Positions 47,809 to 59,535 of a DNA stretch of 64,000 nt are shown here, one piece after another; position 1 is the stretch's first letter; each line of letters starts with the position of its first letter. The notes below the pieces were generated by a model. The model saw only the letters and a program-made list of their open reading frames with translations. It ran no database searches and was not told where the DNA came from. The stretch is from Edaphochlamys debaryana. Lineage: Eukaryota > Chlorophyta > Chlorophyceae > Chlamydomonadales. The translations under genes and the position numbers were made by a program. The DNA lies in the NCBI GenBank assembly GCA_016858145.1, contig JAEHOE010000070.1:248001-312000 (forward strand). Direction: 5' to 3'.

Positions 47809-48292
47809 CCTTGAGCCGAGCGGAAGGGCTGGCCCCGCTTCTGAGCAGTCCTCCCGCGTCCTTGACTGCAAAGGCTAGAGGCCCAGCGCGTGCGCTAGAG
47901 GAGCATCTGTAAGGCTGCTCATCTATGAGTTTCGGAATAAGCAACTGCAGTAATCGTGCAAGCCGAGCTGAGCACGGGCCGCTCCCAAAATTCCATCGAC
48001 AGCCCCACACAACTGTCTCATGCGTTTTTGGAACCTGCATTTCTCTCGCTGCTCCTCTTCCGCGGCGCTTACCCGTGTCCTGTTGGAAACATATGTGCAA
48101 ACGCTGGACATTGCACCAAACGCGTAACGCTGCGACGATGCGCTCGCCGAGCTTGGAGCGCCGGGCCTTGGCCCCACCCTAGCGTTTTTCTACCATTTAC
48201 TTAACCGAAATTCTCTACAGCAGGAGGGCCGGAGGGGACGTCAATATGCGAGGCCTCTAGGCAAAGCTGGCCATTCGTCCCGTTCTCGGCGG
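47809..48292. promoter_or_regulatory. divergent promoter region, POC1 / amino acid transporter
   Basis: 484 bp between two ATGs in opposite orientation. It is AT-richer than its surroundings, as expected of promoters. No clear X-box or other named motif was recognised. Confidence 0.5.
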
Positions 48293-51200
48293 ATGAGGCG
48301 TGGTATGGCAGCGTCAGCGGGCCATGACGACGGGCCGCAGCGAAATTTCGACGATAAAGGTGCGGTGGAGGGCTCGGTGTGCGCGTATGCGGACATCGGG
48401 ACCGGCACGATGATGTTGCGCTTCACCGGCGCAGAGGACGACTCCAGCACCAGCGGCGTGATCATGGGCCGCAAGACGCAGGTGGGGGATGGCTGTTGCG
48501 CGCTACACGACCGACCTATCTGCACCACGTGCCCTGCGACTTCCCGGCGCACCCGCAGCTGCGCTCCTCAACCCCCGGCGCGCCCGGACTCCCGTTTCTC
48601 GGCACCCTCCCCCTGCATCAGCACACTGCAGTGCTTTGAGCTGCCTCCCTCCCTCTCAGATGCGGAAGGTGGAGGATGGGCGGACCTCCACCAGTCAGTC
48701 CACGCTCAACCTTGTCAATTGCATCCTTGGCGCTGGGGTGCTGGGCTACCCCTTCTGCTTCAAGTCATGCGGTGAGCCCCCCCCGCTCTTCCCTGAGGAC
48801 CTTGGAGGGAAAGGTCTCCCCACCCAGCAGCCCCGACAGCCTAACGGACGTCGGTACCTCAAGGGTTCACTCGCTTTGCCTGCGCTTGGTGACGGACTGT
48901 GCTGCATGGTGCTGACGTCAAGCAGCAACGATATCCCAACTGCCAACGAACTCCCCCCCTCCCCCGCCGCGCCCCCGCCCACCCCACTCAAAATCCTCAT
49001 GCAACCCCTACTCCGGTTCCAATCCCCCGCCCGTGCACCCACCGCACCCGCCTCCCCTTCTTCCCACAATTCCCCCCCCCCCCCCAAAGGCCTGCTTCTG
49101 GGCACGGTGCTGATGCTCGTGTCGGTTCTGGCCTCGCGGTTCAGCTACGATCTGCTGCTGTACTGCAGCCAGATCTCCAACAAAAGGACGTACGAGGAGG
49201 TGGCAGAGCAGGCTCTGGGCAAGGCGGGGCGGCAGGTGCGGACTGCGGAGGGGGCCTGCTGCCCAGTGCGGCCACCGAGTGCCCCCTCCCTTGGGCGTGG
49301 GCGTGGCTGGGGTGAGGAGCAGCAACCTGCCCGCGCCTTCTTGAACAGGGGAACAGGAGCGCAGCGGGGCCCGCATAAGGCGACAGGCTATCTGAGGGCC
49401 GCTCGTCGTCAGCGGGCCTGCTGGGTACCGGCGCTCGCTGTCCCCACGCAATTCATATTGCCCCCCCGCAAACCCCGCCCTCCTTCTCCTCTCCCCCTCC
49501 CGACCCAGATCGTGGAGCTGTGCACCGCCGCGCTCAACATGGGCTGCATCGTGGCCTACCTCAACATCCTGGCGGACGTGCTGTCCAGCGTGGCGGGGAC
49601 CATCATCCCGCCGGGGGCCGAGCCCAGCCGCAACGCCTACATCCTGGGTGGGTACCGGGGGAGGGGAGGGGGTGGGGCGTGGGGGGAGGGAGGAGGGTGG
49701 GGAGGGAAAGGGGTGTGGGGGGGGTTGGAGGGCGTGGCAGCGGCTGCATGGACATCCTTAGTGGGCGGGCGAGGGGACGGGTGGCGTCGAGCGGGCGCGC
49801 AGGCAGCAGCAGCCAGAGCTGTGGGCTTGGAGTCTCCGGCAGCTTGCAAACGAATGGGACGTCGTGGGGGGGGGCCGCGGGGCTTGCACGTGGTCAGCAC
49901 CGGGCCCCTGAAAGCGCTTCCTTCAGCACCCACCCACCCACCCACCTCCACCCCGCAGGCGTGAGCCTGTTCGGCGCCTTCCCGGTCGCTCTGTGGGTCC
50001 GCGACCACGCCACCATCGCCACCTTCTCCATGGCCTCGGTGGGCTTCGTCATCCTGTTCGCGGTGGTGATCATGGTGTTCGCGTGCACGCCCGCGGCGGG
50101 TGGGTGAGGGAGCGGCGGTGAGGGAGGGAGGGGGAGGGCAGAGAGGAGGGGGGGGAGGCGTGTGAAAGGGGTGTGGGAGGGGTGAAAGGGAGGGGAGGGG
50201 GGAAGGGGTGTTGGTTGGGGAGGCGCAGGCAAGGCTGGGGAGGGGAGGGGAGGGGAGGGGGGCTGCTGGCGCGGACGGGGAGCGGGCAGCTGGGCGGATC
50301 GGCCGTGTGAGTCCCTGCGCTCAAAACCGCAGCCTCCGACATCCACTTCAGCACCAGCCAGCTCCACCCTCCCCCCCTCCGCCTCACCCTCGCCGCCCCC
50401 CTCCGCCCCTCTCTCCCCCCACTCCACGCCCAGCAGCAACCACCCCCGTCCACCCTCCCTTCTCCCACCCCCGCCCCCACCCCCCACCCCAGCCGGCGTT
50501 GCCCTGAGCTCCGTGTCGCTGTGGGACCCCGAGGGCCTGCTGGTGGCCTTCCCCGTCATCGTCTACTCCTTCACCGCGCACCCCTACTACCTGGGCATAT
50601 TCCAGAACCTGCACACGGCCACGCACGCGCGCATGCTGCGGGTCACCAACCTGGTAGGAAGGGGGTGTGGTTGGGGTTTTTGGGGTGGGGATGTGGATTG
50701 GGGAATGAGGGAGGGCAGCTGGCGATGGGCGGCAGAAGGGTCTGCACCGTACCTGCGGGCTGTGCACACGCGCGCGACCTCTCCTCGCCCGACCCCCCCT
50801 CCCCTCCCCGCCTCTTCCGCCCCGCCATCCTCTCGCCAGGCCATGACCGTCTCCTCGTCCCTGTACTGGGTGGTGGGCGTGTGCGGCTACCTGACCTTCC
50901 GCAACCGCACCGCCGGAGACATCCTGCGCAACTTTGGAGCCGCCAACGTGGACGGCCTCAGGGGCGCCTACGAGCGAGCCATCAAGCTGTGCTACGGCCT
51001 CAGCATCCTGGGATCCATCCCGCTCGTGATCCTGCCGTTCTACTCGATCATGGCGCCGTACGTGGTGGGCAGCGGGCCGACGTACGACAGCGGATCTGGA
51101 TCTGCCGGCGGCGATAAGGGGCTGGAGATTGAGCCCAAGATCAAGCGGTGGGTATGGGGTTGGAAGGCGGGTTTCAATGGCTGGCGTGTGCGGATGGTGC

Positions 51201-54200
51201 CCACCCCCTTCACGTCCCCCGAGCCCACGTCCCGGCTCCCTTAACTCACACACGGCGTCCCCACCAACACCCAAGACGGTCACCCCTGACCCCCGCCCTG
51301 ATCCCCACCCCTGCTCCCCACCCCCTACCCCTCCTGCCCTCAGGACCAGCTCCTGTGACTCGGACAGCCTGCTGGAGGCGGGGCGCGCCTCCCTGGACTG
51401 CCACTCGCACGCCTCGGCCAGCGGCACGGGCCTAGGGGGGGACCTGAGGGACCGGGGCACCGGGCACGGGGGCCAGGGGGGCGGCGGAGGGGGCACGCAC
51501 GGTCGGCGCCACAACGCGAGGCCCTCCAGCCGGCGGGAGACGGCGCACGAGGTAGGGGCCGGGGCGGGGCCGGGGGCGGGGGCGGGCCGGCTTGAGCCGT
51601 GGAGGGGCGGCGGTGTGAAGGGTTGGAGCCGGGCGGGGAGGGGGCCTGGAGGGCTGGTGAGGGCTGTGGGCTGGGCTGGGTGGTGGGGCCTCCCTGACTG
51701 CTCGCCACCGCTCCTCGGGCGGCGGCCCGCTGCTGCTGTCGCCGACTTCGCAAGCGGGGGGTGTCATCCTTGACACTCGACACCCCTTGGGGCTCCATAC
51801 CGAGCACCCTCTCCCCCTCCCTCCCTCCTCCCCCCCCCCCATCCCCCCCCTGCAGGTGGACGTCGTGGACCTGCGCCTGCTGACGCCCGCGGACCGCGGC
51901 GCGCCGGTGGGGGAGGAGGAGCTGCCCTTCTCCAAGCACGCACTCATCGTGACCCTGGTGCTGGGTGAGGGGGGGGGAGAGGAGGGGGTTGTGGAGGGCG
52001 GGGGAGGGGGAGGGGGGAGAGCGCTTGTGGAGGGGGGGGGGGGGTGAAAGTGAGGCTGGGGCTGTGCGGGCATGAGAGGGTCGCGCAGGCCGCCAGCGCA
52101 CGGGTGCACATGAAGGACCCTGGCGGCGGCAGGTGAGGCGCGCGGTGGACTGACCGCACCTTACCGCCTCCGTGCCCCGCCTCCTGCGATCCTGCCCTTC
52201 ATTTGGCCCCCCCCCCAGGCACCTCCCTGGCCTCCGCCATCTGGCTGCCCAACATCGAGTTCATCTTCGGGCTCACGGTGCGTGGGGGCCCAGGCGTGCG
52301 GTTCCAGTGGCTCTTGCAGTGACCGGGAGGCCGCGTGTGACGATCCTGCTCAGTGGTGTGGCCCCCCTGACGGGAGGGAGCCATGGCACGTCCGCATCGC
52401 CTGCCCCCACCGCCCACCCAACCCACCCAACCCCTTACTTCCACCCACCCACGTCCATCCCCCCCAGGGCGCCACCGCGTCCGTGCTCCTCTCCTACATC
52501 CTGCCCGCCACCGCCTTCATCCGCCTGCTGGACGCCAACCCCGAGCTGCTGGGGGGCGGCAAGTTCAAGGTCATGCCAGAGTCCGTAAAGTGAGCCTCCT
52601 GTTGCTGCCGCAGCAGGAGCCGTTTGGACGTGTTCCGGTCCGGTCATGTCCGGTCCGGCTCAGTGTCCGGTCATGTCCGGTCCGGTCCGGTCTGGCCTTG
52701 CTGGCATGCTGCCTGGCGCAAAGCGTCGCGTCAGCGTCGCAGCCGACCTGTGCCCTTCCGCCCCTCCCTCCCCTCCCCCCCTCCCTCCCCTTCCCCCCGT
52801 CCCTCCCCTCCCCCCAGGCTGGAGTGGCTGTGGCGCAAGCGCAAGGCCATAGCGCTGCTGTGCTTCGGAGTGGTGGCCGGAATCGCCTGCACAGACGCGG
52901 TGGGTGGCGTCGGGGGCTGGGGGACGCGCCGGGCGGGCCCCGTCTGCCCCGTCCGTCTTGCGGGCCGGGCTACGGGCACCCCATCCTCGCTTGTACCGAT
53001 CCTCTCTGCCCCGTGAGGGTTCAGCTTGAACGCGCCCAGGCCTTCTTATACCTCCGCTCATACCGATCCCCGCTGTCCTGGCCACCTCAACCACGCGCGT
53101 GCCCTTCCCGGCCCCCCTTCCAAACGCGTAGTATGAAACCCACCCCCCTTCCCCCCTGACAGACCCTGGGCTCCATCAAGCAGGAGGCGGCGGTGGTGCA
53201 CCTGGCGCAACAGCTGGTGGCACACGAGGTAGGGGGGGAGGGAGGGGGAGGAGTTTGTGACGAGTTACAGGCCGGAGAGCCCAAGAGGTGTAAGGGGTTC
53301 GCGCGGGAGGAGGCTGCAAGGAATCGGCAGGGGAACAGGGACCAGCCCGCTGTCGCCTGAAGCCGGGGGTGGGGCATTGGAGGCCAGGCCGAGGGGCAGG
53401 AGCAGCACGCCCGCAGCGGCTGTGACCCTCATAGCGGCCCTCGCCCTCTGCCGTGTTCACTGCCGCTACCCGCCGCCCCTCAACCCTCCCCCCACCGCCC
53501 CCCACCACCACCCCAACCCACGCCAGGTGGTGGTGGCAGAGACCGCCAAGGTGCAGCAGAAGGCCCGCGCCGCCGTAACCGCCGTAACCGCCGTCGAGCA
53601 GGCCGCCAAGGAGCTGGGCGCCGCCCACGTGAACGCCAACGGCACCTTTACGAAGCTGGCGGCGGCGGCGGCGCAGCTGGACGCCATCGCTGCCGGCAGT
53701 ACGGCAGCGGCGGCGGGCGGCGGCGGCGGCAAGGGCGGCAAGGGGGGCAAGGGCAAGGGCGGGGACAAGGGCGGCGAGTGGGGGATCAATACGCTGGTCA
53801 AGGTGAGGGGGAGCTCGATGAGGGGGGTCCAAGGGGTTGGGGCGGGGGTGGGTGGGAGTTGGGAGGAGGGGGCTGTCGCTCGCCAGGCCACATGTCGAGG
53901 TGCCAAACTCCCCCCGCAATCCCCTCTACACCTCCCGAACGCCCCTCTCCCTTGCCACCGTCGAGCCTCCCACCCCGCCCCGGCCTTCTCCCCAGCCCCA
54001 CCTTCCCTCCCTAAACCGATTCCCCCCCCCCCAACCCCTCCCACAACGGGCTCGCTGGCTGCCGCTTCTTCTCTCCCCACTTCGTACGTACGAAACTCAC
54101 CCCCTCCCACCCCCCAAACAGGAGCACAAGCAGCACGCGGCCGAGACCAAGGCCCTGCGCGAGGTGGAGGCGGTGCTTGCTGACATCAAGGCCGAGGTTC

Positions 54201-57200
54201 GGGCCACCGCCCAGGGCGTGGCGGGGGTCGTCGCGCAGCTGGACGCCGCCATGGCACAGCTCGCCGCACAGCAGCAGGCGCAGGCGCAGACCACGACGGC
54301 GGCGACGGGGGCAGTGCAGACGGCGCAGGCGCAGGGCGGCGGAGGCGGGGCTGGCGGAGGGGCAGCGAACGCGACCGTCGCGGCGGGCTCAGGCTCGGCG
54401 GAGGCTGGCGGCAAGGCCGGGGCTGCGGCTACGGAGGTGGGAGCAGCGGGCGCGAGCCCGAGCCCCGCCAAGGCGGCTGCTGGTGGCGGAGGCGGCGGAG
54501 GCGGAGGCGGCACGACCGCTCGGGACCGCGCTGCTGATCTGGCCATGGAGCTGGGCAAGGCGCTGGGGGCATACAGTGACGTGGCAGCACCCAACGCGAC
54601 CGTGGCAGGTAGGCGTGGGGAGGGGTGGGGTGAAAGGGGCATGGGCGGGGCAAGGTGAGCCGGCATGCCCGGGAGCGAGTGTGCGCAAGATGCAGTGTGG
54701 ATGTAGGGAGCTGCTCCCCACTGGCGCTTGGCACCGTTTTGGTGCTCTCACTTGCACACCAGCGCACGTCTGGGCCTTCCCCTCGCACCCAAGGCCATTG
54801 CCTCCGCACCCCTCCACCCCGCCCCGGCCTCCTCCCCCCACCCCCTCCCCTGCACCCCCAGGCAAGTCCCTGGCCCAGGTCCGCGCCACGGCGCTCTCCA
54901 CGCAGGCCGCCCTCAACCAGACCGCCACGGTGCTGGAGCGGGTCAGCACGGCGGTGGCGGCGGCCAAGAAGGGCGGCAAGCAGGCGGACGAGGTCAAGCG
55001 GGCGGCGGTGGCGGTGGGTGGGGGGGCGGGGAGGGGGAGGGGGGGCGGGGACGGGGAGGGGGGGCAGGGGAGGGGGACGGGGGGCAGGGGAGGGGGAGGG
55101 GGACGGGGGGCAGGGGAGGGGGAGGGGGGCCAGGGGCAAGGAGGGCGTGAGGGCGGGTCAGAGGTGGGCGAGACTGCACGGGGTGGTGTCGAAGGGAAGG
55201 GCAGGAGGACGAGGTGCGGTAACCTGTGCCACCGCCTCCGCCGCGTCCGCTTCCACAAACCAACCCCCTTCCCCTTCTCCCCCCCCCTGCCCCCTACCTC
55301 CCCCCCCAGGCCATGCAGCTGGCGCTCAACGCAACCTCCGCCTCCTCCCTGGCCATGCAGCTCACGGGGGAGGCGCTGCAGCGCTCGGCGGCCGAGGAGG
55401 CGTCCGAGCTGCTCAGCATGCTGGTACAGGTGGGGGAAAACGGGGTCGACACGCGGGGAGGGCACGTGGAAACCGCCCCCCAACCGCGATTACCGTACTA
55501 ACCGCCAGGTAGTTGAGCGCCACGATCTTGATCAGCTCCTGGATCTCCGCCCGCAACGCCGTGAGCTCCGCGACCGTGCTCGCCCGCGTGCTGGCGTGGA
55601 GCGTGCGGAGCGTGGTCTGGGACGCGACGTGGGGGGGAGGGAAAGCGTCAGGAGCGGATGGGGTGGGATGGACATGGGCGTGGGCGTGGGGAGCGCACAC
55701 CCCGTGCGCAGCCACGTCGCAAAAGCCAGGAGCGGAAGCAGGTGCCGGTGGGGGGTTGGGGTGAAGCCCAGGAGAGCGCACCTCTGCCGCGTCCGCCCGC
55801 TGGGAATAGAACTGGGACACCTTGCGGAGCTCCGCCTCCCTGGTTGCCCGGGGCCGGGGCCCTCCTCCGTTGCTGCTGTCGGCCCGCTGTGATCCCTCCC
55901 GCCCTCCACCCCGCTCCCCAGGTCTCCCACGAGCTGGAGAAGACCACCTCCAAGGTACCCAAGGTCAAGCGGGACACAGGCAACACCACAGCCACCGCCG
56001 CCACGTCAGCATCCACCGCCTCTTTGTCCACGTCAGCGGCATCGGGTACGGCATCCGGTACGGCAGCTGCTGGCGGCGATGCGGGCGCCGCCGCAGCTGC
56101 CGGCGCCGGCAAGGATAAGGCCGAGGGCGCCAAGGCAACTGGCGGGGCCGGCGGCGACGGCAAGTCGACGTCGACGACCGCGGCGGCGGCGGCCGGTGAC
56201 GGCAGGGACAAGGGCAAGGATGGCTCCGCCGCTGCCGCCGGCAGCGGCGCAGGCGACACGGCGGCGGCGGCGGCAGGCGAGATCAAGGCCGAGAAGCCGC
56301 CGCTGTCGGTAGCGGACAACGAGGAGCGTGCGGCGGCGGCGGCGGGCCAGCTTGAGGCAGTGATCAAGGATTTGAACACCAAGATCGCCGCCGCTGGCGG
56401 CGGCGCCGTCGCCACGGCCGCCGCCGACACCGCCACCGTCGCGGCCAAGGCGGCGGCGGTGGCTGCCGCCGCCGCTGCGGCCACCGCCGCCGCCGCCACC
56501 GGCGCCAGCGGCACCGTCACCCAGGGGGGCCTCGTGGTCGCCGGCGGCTCAACTGCCGCAACCACCTCGACGGGCAAGGACCCAACCACCTCAACCGTCA
56601 AGACCGGCGGCGCAACCGCCTCAACCGACGGCCACCACCACGCCACCGCCATCACGCTGCCCGCCAAGACCTCGACGGACGCAACCGTTGGCGCAACCAC
56701 CTCCTTAACCGTCAACGCAACCGCCGCCGCCGACGCGTCTGACACGCAGTTGGTCGGCGGCTCGCACAGCCTCAATGTGTCGGGCATTGCGGCGGCGCTG
56801 CAGGACGCCGTCGAGCTGACCAAGGTCAGTTGTCACTGCCTGCTGCGGATGGCTGCCCCCTGCTCTGCTGTCTCGCACTACTCTGATCTGATCTGACCCT
56901 GCCTGGCCCGACCGGACTGAGCGTGGAGCCGGCGTCTCCATGGGAGGCGCAGCACAGCAGCTGTCCTCACGCTCCTGAGCGCTCCTCCCCGCCCGTCGGC
57001 CCACAGGTGCAACAGACGCAGGCGCTCCACGAGATCGAGGAGTCCCTCACCAAGACCGACACCAAGGTGTGTGTGGGAGCACGTGACCCCGCCCTTGTGC
57101 GCCCTCAACCTGTCCGGGGCTCGTGGCGCTGCTCAGCTCCTGCACAGCTCCTTCCTCACCCTCCTTACCTTCCTCGCCGTCTCGATGCACTTGCACTCAA

Positions 57201-58616
57201 GCCACTGTCATGCTGAGGAACGGAACCCCAACCGCCTTCCCCCTTGATTTGCAAAGCGAGGGGTCGACATTCTCCACATGACACGGACACTCCCTTGGCA
57301 CCCCCGGCAACCCCCTCGCCCCCTCCTCTTCCCCCTCCCCACAGGTGGCGGAGCGAATGGTGAACATCCTCCAGCCCGTCCTCTGACACGAACACACCCT
57401 TGGCACCCCCCGCAACCCCTTCCCCCTTCCCCTTCCCCTTCCCCCGCAGGTGGCGGAGCGGGTGGTGGACATCCTCAAGGACTTTGGGGAGAGCAAGAAG
57501 GACACCCAGGCCAAGGGTAAGGGGGTGGTGTGGAGGGGAGGGGAGGGCAGGCAGGGATCGGCAGCTAGCGGCCAACGTGCCCGGGTGAGCGCGCTGCACC
57601 CGGTGCAGAGCTCGTGAGTGCGTTGACGCACACCCCGTGTTTCGCCCCAGCCCGTCCGCTGCCTTGGTTTCCGGTTGCCTGCATGCTGTCAGCCAGTCAG
57701 CCGCCGTAACCTAAACGCCTCCCTATGTTCGTCTTGTTCGATCCGCTCCCAGAGGCCAAGGCGCAAGAGGCGGCGGCCGCGGGCGGCGTCGCGGGCACCG
57801 GCACGACCCTGGCTGTGCTTGCGGCGGGCGGGGGCGAGGCGGCGGTGGTGGTGGCGGCGGCGGCGGCCAAGGGCGCGGAGGATGCGGCCAAGAGCGCCGC
57901 GGCGGAGGGGGCGGCGGACGCCGCAGCCGGGGCTGCGTTGACGGAGGCTGCAGAGGAGGGCGAGGCGGTGGGGCCGGTCGTGAAGGTTACGGAGGAAGGC
58001 AAGCTGGTGCAGGTGAGGAGGGGAGGGGCGAGGTCGCACCTGGGCTGAGGTGCGTGGGGTGTCGGCGGCTTTGTTGGGATGGCTTGCAGGAATGCGCCGC
58101 TGTCAATGAACGGGAGGGCGAAGCAGGGAAAGGGCGTGCAAGCAGTGCAGCCCCTGGGCCATGTCCCGCATGCCTCGGCGCGGTCTGACCCCCAGCCTAT
58201 CCTTTGTTGGGTGCACTGCGCTGCCCTGCCCTGCCCCCGTCTTGACACGCCCTCGTCAACCACCAACCACCAACCGCCAACCGCAGGAGGACGACGGAGG
58301 CGACGGCATAGTGGGCCCCGTTGTGAAGGCCCAGGGCTCAGGGGAGGGCGAGGGCGAGGGCAAGAAAGCCGCCGACGGCTCCTCGCTCTCAGCTGCCGAG
58401 GCTGCGGCCGCGGCCGCCTTCCAAGAAGGCAAGGGCACGTCCCTCGCGGACTCTCGCGACAGCGGCGAGGGGGAGCGCAGCGGCAGCTCGGGCAAGGCGG
58501 ACGCTGCGGAGCTAGTTGGAGGCGAGGGCGGGGGGGCTGGCGAGGAGGGGCGATTGCATCGGAAGCTGGGGGGTCGGAAGGGGGCGCAGGGCAAGGTTGC
58601 GGCCAGCGCCGCATGA
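48293..58616 (+). CDS. AAAP/SLC38-like amino acid transporter with very long Ala-rich C-terminal extension
   Basis: Exons: 48293-48481, 48660-48771, 49090-49235, 49509-49647, 49959-50099, 50493-50653, 50840-51147, 51344-51551, 51856-51964, 52219-52277, 52468-52589, 52818-52899, 53163-53228, 53527-53802, 54122-54608, 54862-55013, 55310-55429, 55922-56824, 57007-57066, 57450-57516, 57753-58012, 58287-58616; phases agree; about 1498 aa. Residues 64-592 form the transporter with 11 likely TM segments. TM1 carries NLVNCILGAGVLGYPF, the unwound-helix signature of AAAP carriers, and TM6 FPVIVYSFTAHPY. A Gly/Ser/Arg-rich loop lies between TM8 and TM9. Residues 593-1498 are Ala/Lys/Glu/Thr-rich with heptad-like helices (VVVAETAKVQQKARAAV; EVEAVLADIKAEVRATAQGV) and low-complexity stretches; no known domain was seen. 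The substrate is probably a neutral amino acid, by family. The extension could instead be a separate gene, but no stop or new promoter-like break separates them. Confidence 0.8.
52634..52694. repeat. TCCGG-type minisatellite in transporter intron
   Basis: Eight to ten imperfect copies of TCCGG, some spaced by TCATG, in the intron between exons 11 and 12 of the transporter gene. Confidence 0.8.
55017..55135. repeat. G-rich minisatellite in transporter intron
   Basis: Imperfect tandem repeat of [24 protein letters not shown] units just after the donor at 55014. It has strong G-quadruplex potential on the coding strand. Confidence 0.75.
55470..55838 (-). pseudogene. antisense SPX-domain gene fragment inside a transporter intron
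   Basis: On the minus strand this segment closely matches the SPX fusion gene from late exon 2 to early intron 3. The exon 2-like part is 55838-55782 (VSQFYSQRADAAE). The intron-like part is 55781-55617, with long stretches identical to SPX intron 2. The exon 3-like part is 55616-55503, exactly 114 nt as in the SPX gene (TTLRTLHASTRASTVAEL to ALNYLA). Splice borders GAG/GTGCGC, CAG/ACC and GCG/GTTAGT are all kept, and the reading frame is open, with only a few coding changes. The intron copy shows a DNA-level duplication, not retroposition. It lies wholly in the transporter intron 55430-55921, opposite to transcription. No upstream or downstream SPX exons accompany it. Confidence 0.85.
57345..57386 (+). 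pseudogene. duplicated copy of transporter exon 20 with in-frame stop
   Basis: A 105-bp unit at 57279-57383 is tandemly repeated at 57384-57489. Both contain a pyrimidine tract, an acceptor CAG and the start of exon 20 (GTGGCGGAGCG). The second copy continues VAERVVDILKDFG. The first reads VAERMVNILQPVL then TGA in the phase set by exon 19, so splicing to its acceptor would truncate the protein. Confidence 0.7.
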
Positions 58617-59535
58617 CGGGCATGAGTGGAGGCCGTGCGGGGCGTGCCGCCAGCTCTTCACCCTACTGAGTGCTGCGTGAGCAGTCTTGGGAGGTAGGGG
58701 CTGCGGGCGAGCGCGTGTGCGGGTATGAGGGTATTGGGGGTTGGCAAGTGAAGAAGATGACATCGAAGTGGGGGTGCATCATGAGAGCATGACGTGACAC
58801 GCGCCGCTCGGCCCAGGCCGGGCCCAGTGCCTGCCGGCCCTGCAAAGAGAGGGAGAGACGACGCGTCAAGGTGATCCGCGGGGCGGTTATCAAGACCACT
58901 GGCTGTGGCTGCGGGGAGTTGATGTGAGCCGCAAGGGGCCGGGGAAGCACGGGCCTGGGTGCTGGGGTAGGGGTATGCGTGAGGTACTGCTCAAGCAAGG
59001 CGAGAGGGGGACTGACTAGGTAGCGACCGATTTGTTATAGTGTCTGGACTCGTGATGCGTCATGTTACCGAGCTGGGCCCTGTTCCGCTGAGCTGGTTAA
59101 CACCAGCAACAGCCAATATCGACTGCGGACACTTTCTCTGTGCGCCGCCCCCACACTGACAACACATGTCCTCCTGACGCACTACCTGACCCAGGCGCCA
59201 GGTCCCGAGCAACAAATCACCCTCACAAACCTGCCCGCTGCTCTGCAGTGCTCATGCGTGCGTCTCAGCTCTCAGACACTTACCAGTCACTGCTCTTGAC
59301 TCACGCCCGCCTACCGCTATCCTGGATACGGCCCTCGTGCTCAGCACCCGTTGCCCCCCTCGTTCGCCGCCCTTCTATCCACGCATCCTGCTCTCCGCCC
59401 GCCCACGCTCTCTTTCCAGCCGGCTTCCCCCTGCCAACGCAGCACCACAACAGCCAACTTCCAGCCACCCATGCTCCCCCGCTCGGACCCCCGCACACAC
59501 TCCTCCCATTTCCACTCCCGATCCCCGCTGCCCGC
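58617..59535. other. convergent intergenic region, transporter / lipoyl synthase
   Basis: About 920 bp between two convergent stop codons, presumably 3' UTRs. No TGTAA pentamer, exon or repeat was noticed. Confidence 0.5.

Noticed and set aside
55503..55838. SPX fragment read as a functional minus-strand gene
   Set aside because: Only parts of two exons are present, with no start codon region, RING or other exons nearby; treated as a duplicated fragment.
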